From Aurantimonas marina (GTDB lineage: Bacteria > Pseudomonadota > Alphaproteobacteria > Rhizobiales > Rhizobiaceae), in contig NZ_JADDXW010000001.1 in the NCBI RefSeq assembly GCF_017183135.1, positions 372,001 to 436,000 on the forward strand: 64,000 nt of DNA. Reading direction: 5' to 3'. The number at the start of each line of letters is the position of its first letter. The stretch's first letter is position 1. The translations under genes were made by a program, and so were the position numbers. Positions 59,755 through 64,000 of the stretch are shown here, piece by piece. The notes beneath the pieces were generated by a model. The model was not told the DNA's origin and made no database searches. It saw only the letters and a list, made by a program, of their open reading frames with translations.

Positions 59755-61631
59755 GCCGGGGAATCCGCGATCGAGCGCTGCTCTTCCAGGCGGAAGACGA
59801 CGGACGGCCCGGGCAGCGTACGCGTCATGAGATCCGCGTCGGCGCCCTTCGGATGCGCATGAACCAGCGCTCCGCAGCTCAGGTCGCCCTTCATGACATC
59901 CGCGGGAATCGCCCAAGGCTCGTCGTCCAGATTGGCGAAGAGATGCAGGACCGCGCCGCCCTTCAAGACCCACGCCACGACAAACGCCCGGGAATTATCC
60001 GAGACGTGATAGCTGCCACAATAGGCCGGAATGTCTTGTAGCAGCGGAACGATCGTTTGCTGGCGCTTGGCGAGAAGCGCCTTGGTCATGGCCAGCCGTC
60101 GAGCATAGGTGGGGCGGCGCATCATCGACCAGTCCAGCCGCGAATCGCGGAACGTCGTCGCGGCGTTCGGGTCGGGGATCAACTGGCGCGCCTCTTCATC
60201 GCGGAAGGCGCCAAACTTCCTAAATTCGTTGCGCCTGCCCTCCCGCACGGCGTCGCCAAGTTCGCCATCGAAATCCGTGAAAAAGCTGAATGGATGGGTG
60301 TCGCCATACTCTTCGCCCATAAACATCAGCGGAATCTGCGGCGACAGGAGGAGGATGGCCTGAAGACATTCGTTCACCCGACGCGACGCGAGATCCGTCA
60401 GCCGGTCGCCGAACGCGCGATTGCCGATCTGGTCGTGGTTCTGCAGGAAATTGACGAAGGCCGTCGGCGGCAGATGGCCGGACGGCTGACCCACCTTACG
60501 GTCCCGCGTTTGCGAATGCTGACCCTGGTACACGAAGCCGGTAGCGAGACACTTGGCCATCTGCTCGACACTGTGGCGCACATAATCGGCGTAGTAGCTC
60601 TCCTCTTCATGGGTGGCGAGCACATGAGCGCAATGATGAAAATCGTCGTTCCACTCGCCGGAGATAAGCTTGGGCTCGCCCGATGCCCCGCGTTCGATAT
60701 GCCAGGTGATGTTGCGGTCGTCCTCGCTGGTGAGATGGACGTGCCGGTCCGGGAACGCCGCCCGTACCCGCGTCGCCAGTTCCTCTACCAACGGCGTCTC
60801 CGTCGTGTCCTCGATTGAGTCGATGGCGTCGAGGCGAAGCCCGTCGATGCGGTATTCATCCAGCCAATACAGGGCGTTCTCGATCATGAATGCGCGCACC
60901 GGCGCCTCGTCATAGGCGATCGCCGCCCCCCAAGGCGTATGGATTTCCTCGTGGAAGAACTCGGGGGCATACGAATTGATGAAATTCCCATCCGGACCGA
61001 AGTGATTGTAGACGACGTCGAGGAAGACCATCAGCCCGCGCGCATGCGCGGCGTCGACGAGCCGCTTCAGTCCATCGACCCCGCCATATGCCTCATGCGG
61101 ACAATAGAGCAGTACGCCGTCGTAGCCCCAGCCCCGCCGGCCGCCGAACTGGGCGACGGGCAGAAGTTCGATCGCGGTCACCCCGACCTCGCGCAGATAG
61201 TCGAGCTTGTCGATGACGGCGTCGAAGGTACCCTCGGGCGTGAACGTGCCGGTATGGAGTTCGTAGAACACCGCTTCCCGCCAGGGCCGTCCGGCCCAGT
61301 CGGCCGATTTCCACGCGAAGTCTGCGGGATCGACCAACTGCGACAGGCCGTGCACGTCGCCTACCTGCGCCCGCGCCGCCGGATCCGGCACCACATTGTC
61401 GCCATTCACGCGAAAACCATAGCCGCCGCCGACCGCGACACGATCCGTGGTGACGCGCCACCAGCCTTCCGCGTCCTTGTCCATGGTGAGAAATTTAAGC
61501 GAACCGTCTCCCGTGGCGGCGGCCAGTTCGATCGACTGCGCGCTGGGCGCCCATAGCCGGAACTCGGTATGATCACCGTGCCGGGCAGTACCCCAGGAGG
61601 TTTCGAAGGAAGATCTGTCGCTGCTCGCCAT
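59751..61631 (-). CDS. treZ: Malto-oligosyltrehalose trehalohydrolase
   Basis: GH13 enzyme releasing trehalose from the TreY product; 626 residues. A short N-terminal beta domain (FRLWAPSAQSIEL) precedes the barrel with FYELHTGTFTPEGTF, FLDVVYNHFGPDGNF, nucleophile Asp268 in GLRLDAID, acid Glu303 in HLTSEDDRN and Asp400 in FLQNHDQIGNRA. The ATG at 61631 is chosen; 45 codons of open frame upstream lack protein character. First gene of treZ-malQ-treY. The 279-base gap before it shows no clear promoter. Confidence 0.94.
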   Translation of the reverse strand: MASSDRSSFETSWGTARHGDHTEFRLWAPSAQSIELAAATGDGSLKFLTMDKDAEGWWRVTTDRVAVGGGYGFRVNGDNVVPDPAARAQVGDVHGLSQLVDPADFAWKSADWAGRPWREAVFYELHTGTFTPEGTFDAVIDKLDYLREVGVTAIELLPVAQFGGRRGWGYDGVLLYCPHEAYGGVDGLKRLVDAAHARGLMVFLDVVYNHFGPDGNFINSYAPEFFHEEIHTPWGAAIAYDEAPVRAFMIENALYWLDEYRIDGLRLDAIDSIEDTTETPLVEELATRVRAAFPDRHVHLTSEDDRNITWHIERGASGEPKLISGEWNDDFHHCAHVLATHEEESYYADYVRHSVEQMAKCLATGFVYQGQHSQTRDRKVGQPSGHLPPTAFVNFLQNHDQIGNRAFGDRLTDLASRRVNECLQAILLLSPQIPLMFMGEEYGDTHPFSFFTDFDGELGDAVREGRRNEFRKFGAFRDEEARQLIPDPNAATTFRDSRLDWSMMRRPTYARRLAMTKALLAKRQQTIVPLLQDIPAYCGSYHVSDNSRAFVVAWVLKGGAVLHLFANLDDEPWAIPADVMKGDLSCGALVHAHPKGADADLMTRTLPGPSVVFRLEEQRSIADSPA

Positions 61632-61910
61632 GTCCACGGGCCTGCTACCTGTCTCGTTTCGAGTCCCGGACCGCACGCGGGCCGCGATCTGAGGGTCGAT
61701 CAAAATTCGCGGGAAAAAGTCAGCGGCGCGCGTCAACTCATCGGCCGTCGCGCGGACCCGCTTCAATCACCCGTCCCATCAAGGCTAATTGGAGCGGCAA
61801 CGGTTCGTTCCACCCTCAGGCGCCGTCTATTTTTTCAATGACCAGCGAAATCCAACGTCTCAGGGCCGCCTGATCGCGCCCGCCTCAAGTGGGGAGCGTC
61901 ATTCCGCCCG
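61632..61910. other. Gap upstream of treZ
   Basis: No gene found. Should contain the treZ promoter. I searched for an EcfG-type GGAAC/CGTT pair, as trehalose genes are often in the general stress regulon, and found no properly spaced one; a TTGACG on the minus strand has no matching -10. Confidence 0.4.
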
Positions 61911-62990
61911 TCACGTCCGCTTGCCGTGACCGATCCGGCCGTGAACCAGATCGTGGATGAAGCCCAGCTTGCCAATGACGACCTCGTTGAGGACGAACGG
62001 ATAGAGGTCGGAATGACCCATCGAGCGATTGAAGGAATTCAGCGCCGCTGAGAGCGCCAGCCAAGCCTCCGCGACTTCCTGGATGGTGATCTGATGGGCG
62101 AAGACGTCGAAATTGATCGTCGTCGTCAGAAGACCTTGGCCGTCAACCCGCGGATCGACCGTCACCCCCCAGCTATTGCCGGTCTCCAGCGTATCGACGA
62201 TGTGGAAATAATGCGCCCAGGTCTCGGCAAAATCCTCCCATGGGTGGGAACCGGCATAGGATGAGACGAAGAAATCCTGCCAGTCGGGTCTCGGCCCGTT
62301 GGCGTAGTGCGTCTGCAACGCTTGGCCATAGTCCTGTTCATCGTCGCCGAAGACCGCGCGGCAGGCCTCCAGCGCGCCGCCGTCGCGCACCAGTCGGTCC
62401 CAGTACCAATGCCCGACCTCATGCCGGAAGTGACCGAGCAGCGTGCGATAGGGTTCGCCCATGGCGGTGCGCCGCTTCTCCCGTTCGGCGTCGTCGGCCT
62501 CGGCCAGGGCGATGGTGATCAGACCATCGTCGTGGCCAGTCATCACAGCTTCGCCGGTTGCGGTATCGCTGGATAGAAACTCGAAGCCGAGCCCTTCGGG
62601 ATGCTCCTCGCGGGTTTGCAGCGGCAGGCCGAGCCGCATCGCGGTGTAGATCATCCGGTGCTTGGCCGCCTCCATCCGGCGCCAAAGCTCGATGTTTTCG
62701 GGGTCGGCGAGGTCGGGTACGGTGATATTGTGCCGACAGGCACCGCACAGCCCGTCGTCCCTGTCCGCGCCGATGAGCCAGTTGCAGACCCCGTACTGAT
62801 GGTTCTGGCAATATTTCCAGCGCCGTCCCTGGGAATGGCGTCCCACCTCCACCCACAGTCCGTCGGCAGGCTCCAGAGCGAGCATCCGGTTTTCCCGCGG
62901 CTCGTAGCCGAGCGCGTGGTTGCAGCGTTCGCAGACGACGTTCTCAAAGAACACCACTTGGGAGCAGGACGGGCAGGAAAAAAGCTGCAT
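61911..62990 (-). CDS. Putative zinc-binding metallopeptidase (DUF2248 type)
   Basis: Protein of 359 residues. Starts with a zinc ribbon (Cys6, Cys9, Cys20, Cys23), and more cysteines (61, 69, 82, 85) suggest a second zinc site. The metalloprotease signature HEVGH (190-194) sits in [15 protein letters not shown], and a third ligand is probably in [17 protein letters not shown]. This combination is the DUF2248 family, usually next to transglutaminase-like proteins. ATG 62990 is taken; the longer frame to 63218 is not conserved. Divergent from the transglutaminase gene. Substrate unknown. Confidence 0.88.
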   Translation of the reverse strand: MQLFSCPSCSQVVFFENVVCERCNHALGYEPRENRMLALEPADGLWVEVGRHSQGRRWKYCQNHQYGVCNWLIGADRDDGLCGACRHNITVPDLADPENIELWRRMEAAKHRMIYTAMRLGLPLQTREEHPEGLGFEFLSSDTATGEAVMTGHDDGLITIALAEADDAEREKRRTAMGEPYRTLLGHFRHEVGHWYWDRLVRDGGALEACRAVFGDDEQDYGQALQTHYANGPRPDWQDFFVSSYAGSHPWEDFAETWAHYFHIVDTLETGNSWGVTVDPRVDGQGLLTTTINFDVFAHQITIQEVAEAWLALSAALNSFNRSMGHSDLYPFVLNEVVIGKLGFIHDLVHGRIGHGKRT

Positions 62991-63186
62991 GATGTCAAAT
63001 CCTAAAATCCATCTTGCGCCAGCCACGCAGCGCCTGCGAATGCGCCAATCCGTCGGCGGTTCCGTCCGCGCGAAGGCGATCAAGACCCCTTCCCGCCCGT
63101 TTGGCCGGCCAGGCGGTTTGCCGGGCGGCGCCAAAGCCCTATTGTCCAACGGCCGCCCCGCCGGAACCGGTCCAACGAAAGCCCCG

Positions 63187-64000
63187 ATGTCGATCCTTGC
63201 AGCCCTCCACCACCTCACCCATTACCGCTACGACCGGCCGGTGCGGCTCGGCCCGCAGGTGGTGCGGTTGCGGCCGGCACCCCATTCGCGGACGAAGGTC
63301 CCGTCCTATTCGCTGAAGGTCCTGCCCGAGCCTCACTTCGTGAACTGGCAGCAGGACCCATTCGGCAACTATCTGGCGCGGTTCGTGTTCCCTGAGCCGG
63401 CGACGGAATTCCGCATCGAGGTCGACCTCGTCGCGGACATGACCGTCTACAACCCCTTCGACTTCTTCGTCGAGGAGGTCGCCGAGGCGTGGCCCTTCGT
63501 CTATGAAGAGCCGCTAAAAACCGATCTGGCCGCTTATCTCGACGCCGAGCCCGCGGGGGCATTGCTGACCCGGTATCTGGAAGAACTCGACCGCAGCGAG
63601 ACCCACACGGTCGATTTTCTGGTCGGGCTCAACCGCTCGCTCGAACAGAAGATCGCCTATCTCGTGCGGATGGAGCCGGGCGTCCAGACGCCCGAGGAGA
63701 CGCTGGAACGGGGCTCCGGCTCCTGCCGGGACACCTCCTGGCTGCTGGTGCAGATCATGCGCCATCTCGGCTTCGCGGCCAGGTTCGTTTCCGGCTACCT
63801 GATCCAGTTGAAGCCCGACACGGTGGCGCTCGACGGCCCCACTGGCACGGACGTCGATTTCACCGATCTGCACGCCTGGGCGGAGGTGTATCTGCCGGGC
63901 GCCGGCTGGATCGGGCTCGACCCGACATCCGGACTGATGACCGGCGAAAGCCACGTTCCGCTCGCCGCGACCCCGCATTTTCGCTCGGCCGCCCCGATTA
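63187..64000 (+). CDS. Transglutaminase-like protein (partial, runs off right edge)
   Basis: First 271 residues. A bacterial transglutaminase-like N-terminal beta domain (about 1-85; [20 protein letters not shown]) leads into a transglutaminase core with nucleophile Cys180 in [14 protein letters not shown], His229 in [12 protein letters not shown] and Asp245 in IGLDPTSGL. All three catalytic residues are present, so a cysteine protease or amide-forming activity is possible. The frame is open to the window end. Relatives of this N terminus are often about 1,100 residues, with DUF2126 behind; shorter ones of about 290 residues also exist. Confidence 0.88.
   Translation, partial: MSILAALHHLTHYRYDRPVRLGPQVVRLRPAPHSRTKVPSYSLKVLPEPHFVNWQQDPFGNYLARFVFPEPATEFRIEVDLVADMTVYNPFDFFVEEVAEAWPFVYEEPLKTDLAAYLDAEPAGALLTRYLEELDRSETHTVDFLVGLNRSLEQKIAYLVRMEPGVQTPEETLERGSGSCRDTSWLLVQIMRHLGFAARFVSGYLIQLKPDTVALDGPTGTDVDFTDLHAWAEVYLPGAGWIGLDPTSGLMTGESHVPLAATPHFRSAAPI

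Overview
The window is high-GC DNA (roughly two thirds G+C by eye), densely packed on both strands. It reads as the chromosome of an alphaproteobacterium of the order Hyphomicrobiales (Rhizobiales). Support comes from DUF2948-hisD-UPF0262-low-Mr phosphatase, rpmH-rnpA-yidC-engB, thiBPQ behind a TPP riboswitch, phaR beside phaAB, a ThuAB/ThuEF-type trehalose uptake and oxidation set, and treY-malQ-treZ. I cannot name the genus. No rRNA operon, CRISPR array, intact insertion sequence or intact prophage is visible.

Layout. 1-1.8 kb: ThuE/ThuF-like sugar ABC transporter, cut by the left edge. 2-12.2 kb: a Wzx/Wzy-type exopolysaccharide locus (chain-length regulator, Tat-exported GH10 glycanase, flippase, DUF6492 protein, WecG-type, GT4 and GT2 glycosyltransferases, polymerase/ligase). 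12.4-15.2 kb: DUF2948-hisD-UPF0262-phosphatase. 15.3-19.1 kb (minus): rpmH-rnpA-yidC-acetyltransferase-engB, with two palindromic repeats between rpmH and rnpA. 19.4-20.9 kb: M48 lipoprotein protease. 21.1-25.5 kb: riboswitch-controlled thiBPQ and a divergent thiamine pyrophosphokinase gene. 25.5-28.8 kb: type I secretion adaptor and ABC exporter. 29-29.8 kb: tRNA-Arg(CCT) and a small foreign-looking insertion. 30-31.4 kb: TrkH. 31.8-35.9 kb: ferredoxin, S4 RNA-binding protein and a long helicase. About 36.05 kb: a probable small RNA. 36.2-40.7 kb: EamA transporter and pyruvate carboxylase. 40.7-44.1 kb: stress-type SDR, a pyruvate carboxylase pseudogene scrap, a formate/nitrite channel and an MFS transporter. 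44.2-50.1 kb: two tiny DUF3309-type membrane proteins, ispG, a lytic transglycosylase, VapBC, ispA, mtgA, rpmF. 50.3-53.2 kb: phaR, phaA, phaB. 53.2-61.6 kb: thuB, thuA, treY, malQ, treZ. 61.9-64 kb: zinc metallopeptidase and a divergent transglutaminase-like protein, cut by the right edge.

How the parts fit. Trehalose is a recurring theme: uptake (ThuE/F, left edge), oxidation (ThuA/B) and synthesis from maltodextrin (TreY/TreZ with MalQ) all lie in the window. Carbon storage is represented by PhaA/PhaB under PhaR, and anaplerosis by pyruvate carboxylase. Envelope functions include exopolysaccharide assembly, YidC, MtgA, a lytic transglycosylase with a SPOR-like tail, and the isoprenoid genes ispG and ispA.

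Most worth a second look: the unannotated small RNA near 36.05 kb with C-rich hairpin loops; the tRNA-Arg insertion bounded by what looks like a copy of the tRNA 3' half lacking its T-arm; the TrkH gene, whose conserved N terminus seems to need an AUU start; the frameshifted biotinyl-domain relic next to pyc; and the right-edge transglutaminase/metallopeptidase pair. All calls rest on reading the sequence and recalling protein families; no database search was run.
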